A stretch of 64,000 bases of DNA, taken from Choristoneura fumiferana (taxonomy: Eukaryota; Arthropoda; Insecta; Lepidoptera; Tortricidae). Positions 54,040 to 64,000 of this stretch are shown here, piece after piece. How positions within the stretch are numbered: position 1 is the first letter of the stretch; the number at the start of each line of letters is the position of its first letter. A program made the position numbers and the translations under genes. The stretch covers positions 1,301,257 to 1,365,256 of the forward strand of contig NC_133485.1 of assembly GCF_025370935.1 (NCBI RefSeq), read 5' to 3'. The notes under the pieces were generated by a model, which was not told the origin of the DNA, ran no database searches, and saw nothing but the letters and a program-made list of their open reading frames with translations.

Positions 54040-54470
54040 TTAATGAACTAAAAGAATTTCTTTGCTCAAAAACTTTGTAAAGCAATTACTTAGAGAGTTA
54101 CAGTGACAAATAAAACATTGTTTTTTGTTTGTTAATCTAACCCCTGTACCACAAAAGTTACAAGTGCTACAATTCTACATTTTACTAAGAGAAACTTAAC
54201 AATTTTGTAGGATTGTAGCACGTCTTGTAACTTTGTGGTACAGGGGCCTGGTACCATGGTGTACGGTTGTGTTGCTCTAAAGATGAGCTCTGGTTGAGCT
54301 CGAAACTCGTCAATGTAGTGTGGTGGTGGTGATAGATGGGTTTGTGTGATTTGTGTGTGTTCTTACAGTGTGAGGTGGAGAACTGCATGAACACGCATAT
54401 CTTGCATAAGCTTACGTAAGTATCATAAGGTTGCGGGTGAGTAAAGTAATTGTTTTATTTAGTTCATTAA
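54040..54470. mobile_element. MITE-like element M
   Basis: TTAATGAACTAAAAGAATTT at the left and AGTTCATTAA at the right are inverted; GCTCA and TGAGTAAAGTAATT continue the stem. Contains a nested hairpin (54141-54246) and the block GATGGGTTTGTGTGATTTGT shared in reverse with 60650-60808. Confidence 0.65.
54141..54246. mobile_element. CCCCTGTACC hairpin element
   Basis: CCCCTGTACCACAAAAGTTA...GTGCTACAAT at the left is mirrored by ATTGTAGCAC...TAACTTTGTGGTACAGGGG at the right. 106 bp, nested in element M. No clear target duplication. Confidence 0.75.
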
Positions 54471-55164
54471 GTTACATCTGTTCAAATCACTCACGACTCT
54501 TTTGACCTCTTAAAAAACGCGCTCGCGTCAAAACTCATTAAAAACAGCTTTGAAAGTCTTTTCCAATTTTTATCGAGTGCATTTCTCTTAGTTCATTGCC
54601 GTCTTAAAGTCGATGACGCGAAAAACTTCGTTGAAAACGCATACAGGTAGTTGATGATAAAATTTCAAGAATTACATCAAAGAACGTGTTTCAAAGAAAA
54701 TTGTCAAACGTAATTTGTCAGCACTCGTGTTTTACAAGTCTTAGGATAGACGGGGCCACTACGTTGGCGAAAGCGTAAGCGAGAAGCGAAAATGCATCTT
54801 GATTTTTCTCAACGAAAGAGAATGGTTGATCCAACTTTTTTTCTTTAACCTGGAATCTCCAATGAAGAGATCGATAATAAATATACATTTGAGCAATTTA
54901 ATTAAATACCATTCTACCATGTTTTGGTGTTGTATTTGATTTTTAAACAACGTTTTAATAGCTTTATATTTATGAATTTAACAATAACAGAATGAAAAAT
55001 AACATAAGATATCATTTAAATATTAGCAAGGAATTTGTCGGTTTCTTCTTGAAAATATATTAGATACTTCCTCCCTCGTCATTTCTTTGGCCTTTTTTAA
55101 TAGTTGTCTCATCGATATTATCATTGGAGGACGTTAAAAACTTGAGCTCGCCTATATCTTTAAG
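54471..55164. other. No gene recognised
   Basis: Unassigned AT-rich sequence. Confidence 0.5.
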
Positions 55165-55300
55165 TATAGTCTGTCAAAAAAGTGAAGAAATTAAAAAGTG
55201 GCAACACTGTAGTGTCCTCCCTTTTTGTTTGACAGGGTTTGAAAGGGATGACACTACAGTGTTGCCACTTTTTATTTCTTCTCTTTTTTGACAGACTATA
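55165..55300. mobile_element. TATAGTCTGTC hairpin MITE
   Basis: TATAGTCTGTCAAAAAAGTG and AAAGTGGCAACACTGTAGTG are mirrored on the right (CACTACAGTGTTGCCACTTT, TTTTTTGACAGACTATA). 136 bp. The terminal TA could be a mariner-type TA duplication, an inference. Confidence 0.8.
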
Positions 55301-56429
55301 ACGTATCTGAAAATTACATACAATGCACAGCTCAAAACACTAGCTTGATACTTGACATTTAACAAACGCATAGGGTCAAGTGTCCAACAATAAAACACAT
55401 AAAATTAAAAATCTCATAAATCTTTTGTTTTAACAGATAGAAGTCTGATTTTTTTAGTTCTTAGGTAATTTTATTGGGTTTCGGGTGACATTTATACAAT
55501 ATTCTTTGGGAATGTGTAGTAAGTCATTAAAAAGATAAAAAATAAAAAATGGGAAACGTTTCACTGTGTCCACAGTGGCGTACAGAATGAAACTTTATAT
55601 GTGAACACTAATATGTAATCTGTTTCATAATTTTAAGACGTATTTTTGTATTAAGTACTTTTTACCTAAGGTATTTGATATTAACCTCGAAATTTTTCAT
55701 CCTAATTGTGTCACTTTAATACGTGATCTAGTACACGATAATCTACGAAATATGTGAAACATTAGAAAAGTATCAAATGCGACAATCCGTAGCAAAAGAG
55801 TCATTATGGCAGTGCTACCATTTGTCAAAAATATACAATTTAATGAAATATCTACAAAAAATGCTAAAACTATTTAATTTTGTGCCAATAATTGAAAAAA
55901 ATCCGTAGACACGTGTTCCTCCACGTGACGCCGATGCAAACTGGAGTACAGGGGACGGTTCTCAAGAGTGTCCTTACGCGATATAGTGCACGATGTTTCA
56001 CTTTGTACCTAAGATTCATTGTTGGACATATGACCCTAATCAAACTGCACTGAGTTTTTTTTTAAATTTCTACTAAATAAAGCACTAGCCTATTCTACTT
56101 GTCTTTTTCTTCTTTCGTGGAAACAAAGCCACAGGAAACATTCTTCTCAATCCGAATCATAAGCTCAAAGATTCCGAATTAATTCGATAACGACTGTTGT
56201 AAAAATCGCTCATTTTATGGCGTATCGCGACGCTCGACGCTGACCTTGAACGTTCATCTCTAAGGTGAAGGTGATGCCTATTAGAAATAATTACAACACC
56301 CCAAGGTCATCCAACGCTTGCCAACAGCAAGTGTTATACATTTCTAGGAAGAAAAAACTACTTTTAGCCGCTGTAGTAAGTCACTGCAGACTTAGAGACT
56401 CCTTAGAGCGTTTCAGATTATCTCTTTCT
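55301..56429. other. No gene recognised
   Basis: Unassigned. CACTGTGTCCACAGTG at 55562 is a small palindrome. Confidence 0.5.
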
Positions 56430-56590
56430 AGGGTTCCGTAGCCAAAATGGCAAAAACGGAACCCTTATAGTTTCGCCATGTTTGTCTGTCTATCTGTCCG
56501 TCCGCGGCTTTGCTCAGGCGGGGACTATCAATGCTAGAAAGCTGTAATTTTGCAAGAATATATAATTATGTAAACTATGCCAACAAATTG
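56430..56590 (+). repeat. Interspersed repeat P, fragment
   Basis: TAGGGTTCCGTAGCCAAAAT, CTTATAGTTTCGCCATGTTT and a GTCTGTC run, then GCTAGAAAGCTGTAATTTTG; reverse complement of the right end of 19275-19905. 56591-57215 is unassigned apart from a TTGTA tract at 56718. Confidence 0.65.
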
Positions 56591-57215
56591 GTACAATAAA
56601 AAATTCAATTTTTTTTTTTACATTACCTCCCTGCACTAGAGCATAAAAAGTCATTTTAAGTCGCCTAGATCCAGCATTAATACGAACTTTACGAGCTTGA
56701 GAACCAAAAAGATTATTTGTATTGTATTGTATTAAAACAAGTGATGCAATTTACAAGTAATAAAAGTAACAAAGATATTTAAATTATCACTTCATATTTT
56801 TCTAAATTATAGCGCCAAAATGAACGACCACTCCGTAACCTCACGACAAGTCTTGGCAACTCCGGGATAAGTCCGCTTTCGTAATTTTCTATTCGTAACC
56901 TATCTGTATCCTTTTAGAACAATAAAGGGTTGTTATACCTACTACTCACTTACATCGCCACTTGCATCCACCGGTTGCCCGTAACTTTCGCCATATCACC
57001 CTAGGCGACGTACCCCGAAGTAACGAGACGGGTCTATATTGGAATATTTTCCATATTTATCATTGCCATAACTTATTTTCTTGAAACTATAAATAATTCA
57101 CAATTGTTATAAAAAAACATAACTTAACCCATTAAGTTCTACGGGATGGCAATTTAAAATTTCCTGATATTTTAATGGTTCTAGAGAAAAAAGTGCTATG
57201 GATTATGATCATTAT

Positions 57216-57470
57216 AAATAAATAAATAAATATCACGGGACAATTCACACCAATTGACCTAGTCCCAAAGTAAGCTTAGCAAAGCTTGTGTTATGGGTAA
57301 ATATAATTATATAGATAGATACATACTTAAATACATATTAAACACCCAAGACCCGAGAACAAACATTCGTATTTTTCATACAAATATCTGCCCCGACACG
57401 GGAATCGAACCCGGGACCTCAAGCTTCGTAGTCAGGTTCTCTAACCACTAGGCCATCTGGTTGTCTAGTA
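57216..57470 (-). mobile_element. tRNA-derived SINE, family A, minus copy
   Basis: Reverse complement of 4656-4915: tail AATAAATAAATA, body CCAATTGACCTAGTCCCAAA, head GGAATCGAACCCGGGACCTC (B box) and TCAGGTTCTCTAACCACTA (A box). Confidence 0.85.
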
Positions 57471-57699
57471 TTATGGCAAACCTATTATGGATTACGACGG
57501 AGACCCCCAATGAGACACTAGTCATGATGATGAGTCATAGCATCTGTCATACCGTTCATCAATCTGTCATCACAGCCAGATCAAACTAATCACTTCACGG
57601 AACCATGTTTTTCCTCTTAGATCCGTAGAGGAAAATTTATAGCTCCCGAAACTTACGACGATGCGATTATTATTATGCTTTTAGATTTTCGGATAACAG

Positions 57700-57985
57700 C
57701 TTTTTTTTTTTATTCGACTGGATGGCAAACGAGCAAGTGGGTCTCCTGATGGTAAGAGATCACCACCGCCCATAAACATCTGCAACACCAGGGGTATTGC
57801 AGATGCGTTGCCAACCTAGAGGCCTAAGATGGGATACCTCTAGTGCCAGTAATTTCACCGGCTCTCTTACTCTCCACGCCGAAACACAACAGTGCAAGCA
57901 CTGCTGCTTCACGGCAGGATTAGCGAGCAAGATGGTGGTAGCAATCCGGGCGGACCTTGCACAAGGTCCTACCACCTGCAAAAAT
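57700..57985 (+). repeat. Interspersed repeat Lep-A, best copy
   Basis: From poly-T and TATTCGACTGGATGGCAAAC to GGACCTTGCACAAGGTCCTA and CCACCTGCAAAAATGC. A stretch of about 280 bp that serves as the reference for the family here. Confidence 0.8.
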
Positions 57986-58107
57986 GCAATGATCACCTCA
58001 TTAGTTGGAATGGGTATAAATTCGCGGAGTTTTGGTTACGTAGGTTGGTTTGTATTTTTAGTATTGTGTGCCTGGACTTGTTAGTACAGCGGTCTGTTTG
58101 TGTGCTA

Positions 58108-58195
58108 TTTATTAGGGTTCTGTACTACAAAAAGAAAAACCGGCGAAGTACGGGTCCGACTCACGCACGAAGGGTTCCGTACGTACCGTATCTAC
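58108..58195 (-). repeat. Interspersed repeat P, end fragments joined
   Basis: AGGGTTCTGTACTAC at one end, then AAAACCGGCGAAGTACGGGT and CACGAAGGGTTCCGTACG. The middle of the family is missing. Confidence 0.55.
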
Positions 58196-58227
58196 AGAAC
58201 ATTAGACATGAGCCCCCTTTTAGTATC

Positions 58228-58430
58228 TAATATTTTAAACGAGCAACTCTTGTATATATAAATATATTATTTTAGGGATCTAAGAAACTGCTCCAACGAT
58301 TTCGATGAAATTTGGTACATAGGGATTTTCAGGGATAAGAAATCAATCTAGCTAGGTCTTATCTCGGGGAAAACGCTTATTATTGAGTTTTAGCCCGGGC
58401 AAAGCTTGGTCGCCCATGTACTTAAGTACC
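58228..58430 (+). repeat. Interspersed repeat H2
   Basis: Longer copy of the 5312-5455 family, with GATGAAATTTGGTACATAGG and GGGAAAACGCTTATTATTGA. Confidence 0.6.
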
Positions 58431-58544
58431 AGAAGGGACCGCTAAAATCGAATAAATAAAATTCTCTGGTCACTATGTTTGTGACCAAACTCCTCCAAAA
58501 CGGCTTGACTGATTTTTATGATTTTTTTGTGTATATTCGGTAGG

Positions 58545-58790
58545 TCTGAGAATAATAATAATAATAATAAAAGCGTTTATTTACTCCACCACATTCCAGT
58601 AATACAATCGGTAAATTTACACATTACAGTTGCATTAGATACAAGACTTGTGCGATGGAGACTGGTGCCTGAACTAGGGGAAACCTGTATGTCAGATCAC
58701 CAGGCCTCCGAACCCCAGATGTCTGTAGCTACAGAGGTTATGCTATACTTAGGACTTAGGAGAATTATTCATGTGAAGTATTCATGAAAA
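58545..58790 (-). mobile_element. LINE 3' end with ATT tail
   Basis: On the minus strand it ends GGAGTAAATAAACGCTTTTA followed by (TTA)n, a LINE-type polyadenylation and simple-repeat tail. An open stretch on the plus strand here is not meaningful. Confidence 0.45.
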
Positions 58791-58814
58791 GTAAGTATAA
58801 GAACGGACGCACGG

Positions 58815-58990
58815 ACGGACGGGAAAACGTAGTGTAGGGCGCCTGAGGCACGATGGACGGATGACCTTAAGAGGATCGCTGGCGGCGAATGGATGCGAGG
58901 GGCCGAAGACAAGAGTGTTGTGGCGCGCCATGGAAGAGGCCTATGTCCAGCAGTGGACTGCTGTAGGCTGATGATGATGACGATGAATTA
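58815..58990 (+). mobile_element. RTE-type LINE 3' end, second subfamily
   Basis: Reads ARWTDDLKRIAGGEWMRGAE, then shifts frame into the QQWT end (CTATGTCCAGCAGTGGACTG) and a GAT tail at 58968. Same subfamily as 38655-38892. Confidence 0.75.
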
Positions 58991-59774
58991 TAAGAAGAGA
59001 ATAGGACATAAACTATTTTATCTACATGCGTATCATAACTTCCCTATTATATGTTCAGAAACGACTATCAAATGGCCTTTATTAAGAAACCTGGTATCTG
59101 CGGGTGCATCTTAATGTTTACATTAAAGTATCGGTAATACTTTTTATAACAATGCACATATTGTAGAAAACTTATGACATGCATGTAGATAATAATTATT
59201 ATTATAAATAAAACTTTAGTTTTTTATTATCTGTTTTATTTAAGCTTTGGTAGGTACTTCAAACTAGTTATCAGTAACACTAACTTAAAAATACAGGCCA
59301 TATCTGAACATATTATAGAAAACTTATGATATGCATGTAGATAAAGTTATGTATGCGGCTATACATAATTAATTTGGTATTATGCACCAGCCACATAAAT
59401 AACTATTTCATACTCTCAAGCGGACGGAGTCGCGGGCAACAGCTAGTGAAATATAAAAATATTATTATCCTGTCAAAAATGCTGTAATATTTTAAATATA
59501 TATGTAGCTTTGCGATATTTTAGTTCATGTTCAACATGACATTTTGACATATTTTTTTTCATTCTCTACCTTCACCGGTGGTCTATTATAAATACTATTC
59601 GCCAAGGTCGTACTGTGACACGGTAACTTGGCAACGAAAAGAGGAAAATTTCGTAGAAAGGGATTTTCACATTAATTTTAATTGTATGTGACGCACAAAA
59701 TTGAAAAAACAGGTTATTTTAAATCTCCAATTGAATCGCAATCATACGTAGGTGATGTAGGTATTTTATTAATC
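58991..59774. other. No gene; Helitron-type 3' end
   Basis: 59418-59446 (GCGGACGGAGTCGCGGGCAA then CAGCTAG) is a Helitron-like end. A ~25-bp direct repeat ACTTATGA(C/T)ATGCATGTAGAT occurs at 59170 and 59321. Confidence 0.5.
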
Positions 59775-59940
59775 CCCGACGCAAAAAGAGGGGCGTTATA
59801 AAGCTTGATCGCTATGTGTGTCTGTGTGTCTTTATGTCTGTCTATCTGTGGCACCGTAGCTCTTAAACGGGTGCACCGATTTGAATGCGGATTTTTTTAT
59901 TTGAAGTCAGGTTTTTTACCAAGCTTACAAAGCTGGTAGC
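59775..59940 (-). repeat. Repeat family E, minus copy
   Basis: CCCCGACGCAAAAAGAGGGG through GCACCGTAGCTCTTAAACGG, reverse of 7330-7558. Confidence 0.7.
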
Positions 59941-59974
59941 GAATACTGAGGAATAAGAAGTCATACCGTAGTTT

Positions 59975-60140
59975 CCACGCGAGCCCAGTGCGGATTGTGA
60001 ACTTTACTTATGCACTGCAGCTTTGTGCAGGTGCAGCTTTCCTCATGATGTTTACCTTTACCTTAAAACTCGTCATAAATTTCAAATTCGAGACATGAAC
60101 CCTCTGCTTCAGAGGCCATAAGTCAAACCACTGCAGGCTG
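59975..60140 (-). mobile_element. SINE family C fragment
   Basis: CCCAGTGCGGATTGTGAACT, CTCATGATGTTTACC and ACCCTCTGCTTCAGAGGCC match the minus sense of the family. Confidence 0.55.
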
Positions 60141-60159
60141 GTACTTTATAATATTACCT

Positions 60160-60240
60160 AAACTATACTATAGTATATCGCTTACTATGTCTGGTGTACA
60201 AAAAAGAGTCTTTGTATTGTATTGTATTGTATTGTATATA
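60160..60240 (+). mobile_element. LINE tail with TTGTA repeats
   Basis: TATCGCTTACTATGTCTGGT then GTACAAAAAAGAG and (TTGTA)n; same tail as 62540-62680. Confidence 0.55.
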
Positions 60241-60279
60241 AGCAGTAGCAGGAAGTAATTTGTAGTAGTTATTTAACAC

Positions 60280-60415
60280 ATGTATTAACCGGTCTTATTT
60301 CCTACCTGGAGCCTGTAACACAGGGACTCCTAGCTCAGGATCCAGAGCCGTAGACTCTTGTTTATAAATTTTTTATGCAATAAATTATTTTCATTTTTCA
60401 TTTTTCATTAATTAC
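60280..60415 (+). mobile_element. LINE tail with CATTTTT repeats
   Basis: CACAGGGACTCCTAGCTCAG, then ATGCAATAAATTATTTTC and (CATTTTT)n. Polyadenylation signal plus simple tail, no coding part. A reversed Helitron-type end follows at 60422-60450. Confidence 0.5.
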
Positions 60416-60649
60416 CTTGAGTTTGCTCGCGGCTTTGCATGCGTAAACTAGAGCAGGCAGTGGAATTAAATTACAAAATTTCAAAAGGAATTCCAGGAAT
60501 TAGCTAAAATCACATATAGATTTCATTAGGTACCTAGGTACTTAACGTTCTTAAAACTCATACCAAATTTCATGAGTCTAGCAGAGCGGTTGAAATTTCA
60601 ATCTATCCCGATTGTGTAAGAATATCGGGATAGAAAGTAGTGTGAACTG

Positions 60650-60808
60650 AAAGAATTTCTTTGCTCACCCGCGACCTTATGATAGCTAAGTTTATGCAAG
60701 TTATGCGTGTTCATGCAGTTCCTCCACCTCCACACTGTAAGAACACACACAAATCACACAAACCCATCTATCACCACCACCACACTGACGCGTTTCGAAC
60801 TCAACCAG
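60650..60808 (-). repeat. Element M fragment
   Basis: GAAAGAATTTCTTTGCTCAC, CGACCTTATGATAGCTAAGT and ACACACAAATCACACAAACC are the reverse of 54290-54470. Confidence 0.65.
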
Positions 60809-60810
60809 TG

Positions 60811-60996
60811 CCCTTAGTGTAAGTTTACGGTTACAAAATACGTCTCGATCGCGTTCGCGTTAAAATCTCAATTTGTATGGAAACACGAACATCGCAAACG
60901 TTCCGCTAGAGGCGCTGTTCGTGTTTCCATACAAATTGAGATTTTAACGCGTACGCGCTCGAGACGTATTTTGTAGCCGAAAACTTACACTAAGGG
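60811..60996. mobile_element. CCCTTAGTGTAAG hairpin MITE
   Basis: CCCTTAGTGTAAGTTTACGG and AAAATACGTCTCGA at the left are mirrored at the right (TCGAGACGTATTTT, AAAACTTACACTAAGGG). The stem goes on through CAATTTGTATGGAAACACGA to a loop near 60900. 186 bp. Confidence 0.8.
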
Positions 60997-61272
60997 TACA
61001 GCTCAAAATCAATTTTCATCGAAATCCATTACGGCGTTTTAGCGTTACGGAGTAAAAAATATAGAAACATACACACTAGCAAACTTTCACATTTAGAATA
61101 TTTTTAGTAAGTAGTAGTATTATGGGAGGCTTGCGTGCACCCTACGTCGGAATATGATGATGGTGCTAGTACGATTTGCATTTACCTACTAGAATTATTT
61201 TGACCATACACAGTCCTTTTCCAACATGTCCTAACACGTCAACAGCTTCTAATTAATCCTCGTTCATTCCAG
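60997..61272. other. No gene recognised
   Basis: 61003-61100 resembles a decayed Helitron/E-type piece (GAAATCCATTACGGCGTTTT, CATACACACTAGC). Confidence 0.35.
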
Positions 61273-61427
61273 GAAGAGACAATCCCAAGCCAAGTCGCGA
61301 GACCTTGCGGCAGTCGCCGAAGGTTACGCCAGGCCGACGCCCGGCCGACGACCGCTCGGAAAATAAACGAGGCTGGCGAAGTTCAAAATTCGAACTTGAT
61401 ATCGCGCCGTCCTGCTCACGGCTTTAA
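61273..61427 (+). CDS. Candidate terminal exon in a GC-rich patch
   Basis: Preceded by a pyrimidine-rich acceptor CGTTCATTCCAG (AG at 61271-61272). The open frame reads RDNPKPSRETLRQSPKVTPG and further basic, Pro/Arg/Ser-rich residues, ending at TAA 61425-61427, about 50 codons. The base composition (about 60% GC) stands out from the AT-rich flanks. No ATG, so it could only be an internal start or last exon. The peptide is low-complexity and no family is recognised; a non-coding or regulatory patch is equally possible. Confidence 0.3.
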
Positions 61428-61825
61428 TAATTCACATGAGAGCGAGTGAACTTCGAATTTCGGAGATCTGGAAATGGAGGTGGCGGGAGTTGAAGGCGAG
61501 AAGCGTGATCTTGCTGTCCCTTGTGACAGCTGGTGTTATAAATGCAGATTATTCAAGTATTAATGAAAGGTGTTGTAGAATTGATCCAGAATATTAATTA
61601 AGATTAGTTTTATTGAATATAATATTAATGCTTTTAATTTTGTCTCTTGACTACTTTTATGTAATTGTTAATTTTATGTAGAATCATAAAATTTAAACAT
61701 CTGCCTTGGCTCTTCTTGGTAACTCTTGTTTTTAACCCAACTTTGAACTGGGCGATAATTTATCAGTCGGTAAGACTTTTCTTTTTACATGTGTTTTAAA
61801 TAAGCTTTTTTGTAACTATTTATGT
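61428..61825. other. Rest of GC patch and AT-rich sequence
   Basis: GC-richer to about 61545, then AT-rich. AATATAATATTAATGC near 61618 and several TTTTAT runs; no frame of note. Confidence 0.4.
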
Positions 61826-61966
61826 ATGGATTTCCAGCAACGCGATCGTTACGCAGGGAGAGTATTCTCTATTCGTTGCGCGGCGGAGAGGGTTGTCGCA
61901 CAATGGTTACCTAGCAGCACACGCAATGAACAGAGAACACGCTCGTCGTACCACCAAACTTCTTAA
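61826..61966 (+). CDS. Small ORF of 46 codons, unrecognised
   Basis: ATG at 61826 (MDFQQRDRYAGRVFSIRCAA...) to TAA at 61964. Codons are GC-richer than the surroundings. TTTCCAG at 61831-61837 could also be a splice acceptor inside it. No domain; may be chance. Confidence 0.2.
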   Translation: MDFQQRDRYAGRVFSIRCAAERVVAQWLPSSTRNEQRTRSSYHQTS

Positions 61967-61994
61967 CTCTTAGTCGAACCGTTCTATCCCCCAA

Positions 61995-62219
61995 TCCATA
62001 CTAATATTATAAATGCGAAAGTTTGTTTGTATATTTGTGTGTTTGTCCGTCTTTCACGCCGTAACAGAGCGACGGATCGACGTGATTTTTGGCATAGAGA
62101 TAGTTTATGGCCCAGAGAGTGACATAGGCTACTTTTTATCCCGGAAAAATTCACAGTTCCCGAGGAAACAGCGCGTGATAACCAAATACCACGCGGGCAG
62201 AGCCGCGGGCAAAAGCTAG
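61995..62219 (+). mobile_element. Short non-autonomous Helitron (Lep1-type), complete
   Basis: Starts TCCATACTAATATTATAAAT after A and ends GCCGCGGGCAAAAGCTAG before T, as Helitrons do (insertion between A and T, 3' CTRR). A short GC hairpin precedes the end. Non-coding. Confidence 0.85.
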
Positions 62220-62246
62220 TTATTACGTAATTTACCGGCATAAAAA

Positions 62247-62387
62247 TCCACACTAATATTATAGATGCGAAAGTGTGCGTGCGTTTGTGTGTTTGTATGT
62301 CTGTCCATCTTTCACGTCGAAACGGAGTGACAGAACGACGTGATTTTTAACCGAATTCTATGCAGGCGAACCGCGCGCAAAAGCTAG
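62247..62387 (+). mobile_element. Short Helitron, internally deleted
   Basis: Starts TCCACACTAATATTATAGAT, lacks the middle, ends GCGCGCAAAAGCTAG. Follows the previous one 27 bp downstream in the same orientation. Confidence 0.8.
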
Positions 62388-62499
62388 TTATCCTATCTTT
62401 TCCAGAAATATTCCAGTATTGTCACTGTCATATACATATGGCTACTATAGCTTTAGGCCCCGTAACGACATCTACTGGAAGAGATAGTCCGTATCACTA

Positions 62500-62714
62500 G
62501 GCAGGGAAAGGACATAGCATAGTTTTTTATCCTGGGAATTAGCACAGCGATAAACGATTGGGAGCGATCGCTCTTAAGCGATAAGGCAGCCTATTGCTTA
62601 CCTTGTAATTTTCTCTGTGTACCTATTTTCTGTATCGCTTACTATTTCTGGTGTACAATAAAGAGTATTGTATTGTATTGGGCAGACGAAGTCGCGGGCT
62701 TAAGCTAGTAACTT
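62500..62714 (+). mobile_element. Helitron remnant interrupted by a LINE tail
   Basis: GGACATAGCATAGTTTTTTATCCTGGGAAT (split here by the family's usual spelling) stops at about 62536. A LINE 3' end follows (GCGATAAGGCAGCCTATTGC, GTGTACAATAAAGAGT, TTGTA tail to about 62680), then GACGAAGTCGCGGGCTTAAG and CTAG complete the Helitron at 62709. Confidence 0.6.
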
Positions 62715-62916
62715 ATAAATAAGTTAAACATCCACCTTGGAGCCGGATAATACCTTAAGTTAAAAATATATGTTTTATCTGTCATTTTATGAAAAGACAC
62801 GTCTTTTTTCGTAAAATAATTATTTTAATACAAACACTGTATCTTTAAAGATAATACAAAAGATTTTAACAGATGTTTTCGGTAAGTTAACTTTGGAATA
62901 TGCAAGCTATTTTTAA

Positions 62917-63060
62917 CCCCCGTCTCAAAAAGAGGGGTGTTATTAGTTTGACACCAATGTCCATCGGTCTGTTGCATTTTAGCTCTCAAACGAATAAATC
63001 GATGTCAACACGATTTTTTACGAGAAAACGAATTTCGTTGTGGTAGGGTGGTTCTTCGTC
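62917..63060 (-). repeat. Repeat family E, minus copy
   Basis: CCCCCGTCTCAAAAAGAGGG then TTAGCTCTCAAACGAATAAA; diverged. 62715-62916 is unassigned. Confidence 0.6.
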
Positions 63061-63084
63061 ATGTTTAATAAAACGAGTTTAACC

Positions 63085-63372
63085 GTTTTTAGGGTTCCGT
63101 AGTCTGTCTGTCTATCTGTCTGTCCGTTCGTCTGTCACAGGGCTCTATCTATTGAGTCGTAATAGTTAGACACTTGAAATTTTTACAGATTATGTGACAC
63201 TGTGTTATAGAACAACAAATACTAAAAATACAATAAAATGAATATTTAAAGGGGGCCCCAATACAACAAACTTGATTTTTGCCGTTTTTTGCTTATGTCT
63301 AATGTTGTATAGATACCTAATGGTACGGAACCCTTCGTGCGCGAGTCCGACTCGCACTTGGCCGGTTTTTTG
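63085..63372 (+). repeat. Interspersed repeat P, short complete form
   Basis: TTTTTAGGGTTCCGTAGTCT, GTCTGTC run, TCACAGGGCTCTATCTATTG, AATGTTGTATAGATACC and GCGCGAGTCCGACTCGCACT, ending TTGGCCGGTTTTTT. Confidence 0.8.
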
Positions 63373-64000
63373 AGACATTGAAATTTGATATGTTTTTCAA
63401 TTTTGTTTAATTTGGTCAAGGTATCATTTCTTCATAATAAGTATTATTGATTGACAACCCGAGTTACGGAAGATTTATCAAATACCAAAATCAAACTTAA
63501 AAAGTTTCTGTAGATAAGTAGGCGTTTCTGTTAATGAATTAAAAGTTCGCTTCGCGCCGCTTCTACTATAATATATGTATGGTCATCGCTTTATGAGGTT
63601 AAAACACGTTGCTGATTGCAATACATTATCTCAAGGCAATTTACATACTTGACGAGGCGATGAGACGCGAATGAGTAAAAGACAGAATAAGCATTGTCAA
63701 TCAAACAGCAAAACTATCAATCGGTATACCTTCAAGCGTCAATTATCTTGAAATCGACACAGTACAAAAAGGAGCAGTATACCGTCTCGGCATCGTCCTT
63801 GATATAATTACCTACGCCGTCTCGGTACACAAACGCGCGATAGGGCTGCCTACTTTACTAACTGTCACTCTTCAGTTATGTATTTGATTTGATAATGTCA
63901 CATGAAATTTAAAGTAGGGAAAGGGTTAGGAGCTTTATAAGCTGGAAAGACTGGACTAAGTGTTTAACAAAAATGCATTTTACGTTATTTTAATAAAGTA
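63373..64000. other. No gene recognised
   Basis: Unassigned to the end of the window. Confidence 0.5.

Overview
The window reads as an intergenic, transposon-dense stretch of a moth or butterfly (Lepidoptera) nuclear genome. It is AT-rich, has no operons or ribosome-binding sites, and holds several repeat types I recognise from lepidopteran genomes: short Helitrons that start TCCATACTAATATTATAAA and end GCCGCGGGCAAAAGCTAG, RTE-type LINE 3' ends with GAT tails, tRNA-headed SINEs, and a repeat bounded by GGTTCCGTA and GAGTCCGACTCG. I could not identify the species. I found no complete host gene. Two weak exon candidates are listed (about 36971-37176 and 61273-61427).

Layout. 279-3572 and 20306-23554 are two nearly identical 3.3 kb arms in inverted orientation; the left arm stops at a 100-N gap, so a real inverted duplication and a misplaced haplotype contig are both possible. 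Between the arms lie SINEs, RTE fragments, Helitrons, several palindromic MITE-like elements, and at 18228-18833 a copia-type fragment bounded by inverted LTRs and a 5-bp target duplication. 25852-53003 is one Ty3/gypsy element with 1.7 kb LTRs whose gag and pol are broken and interrupted twice. The first interruption, 29823-34575, is a full-length mag-like Ty3/gypsy element on the minus strand with identical 106-bp LTRs and an intact 1495-residue Gag-Pol. The second, 36023-48277, is a 12.26 kb segment bounded by TTAA duplications and short inverted termini; its removal leaves pol in frame across the junction. That segment carries GAT arrays, MITE-like hairpins, an RTE end, other repeats and one exon-like ORF. 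From 53004 to the end the sequence returns to scattered SINEs, Helitrons, MITE-like elements and LINE tails, with a GC-richer patch at 61270-61540.

How it fits together. The only protein machinery that looks intact is the Gag-Pol of the nested mag-like element. The other elements would depend on enzymes encoded elsewhere. The relative order can be read from nesting: the gypsy element came first, and the mag-like element and the TTAA-bounded segment entered it later. The best candidates for something new are the TTAA-bounded segment, the inverted-LTR copia product, and a SINE-ended composite that occurs twice (15342-15758 and 16195-16508).
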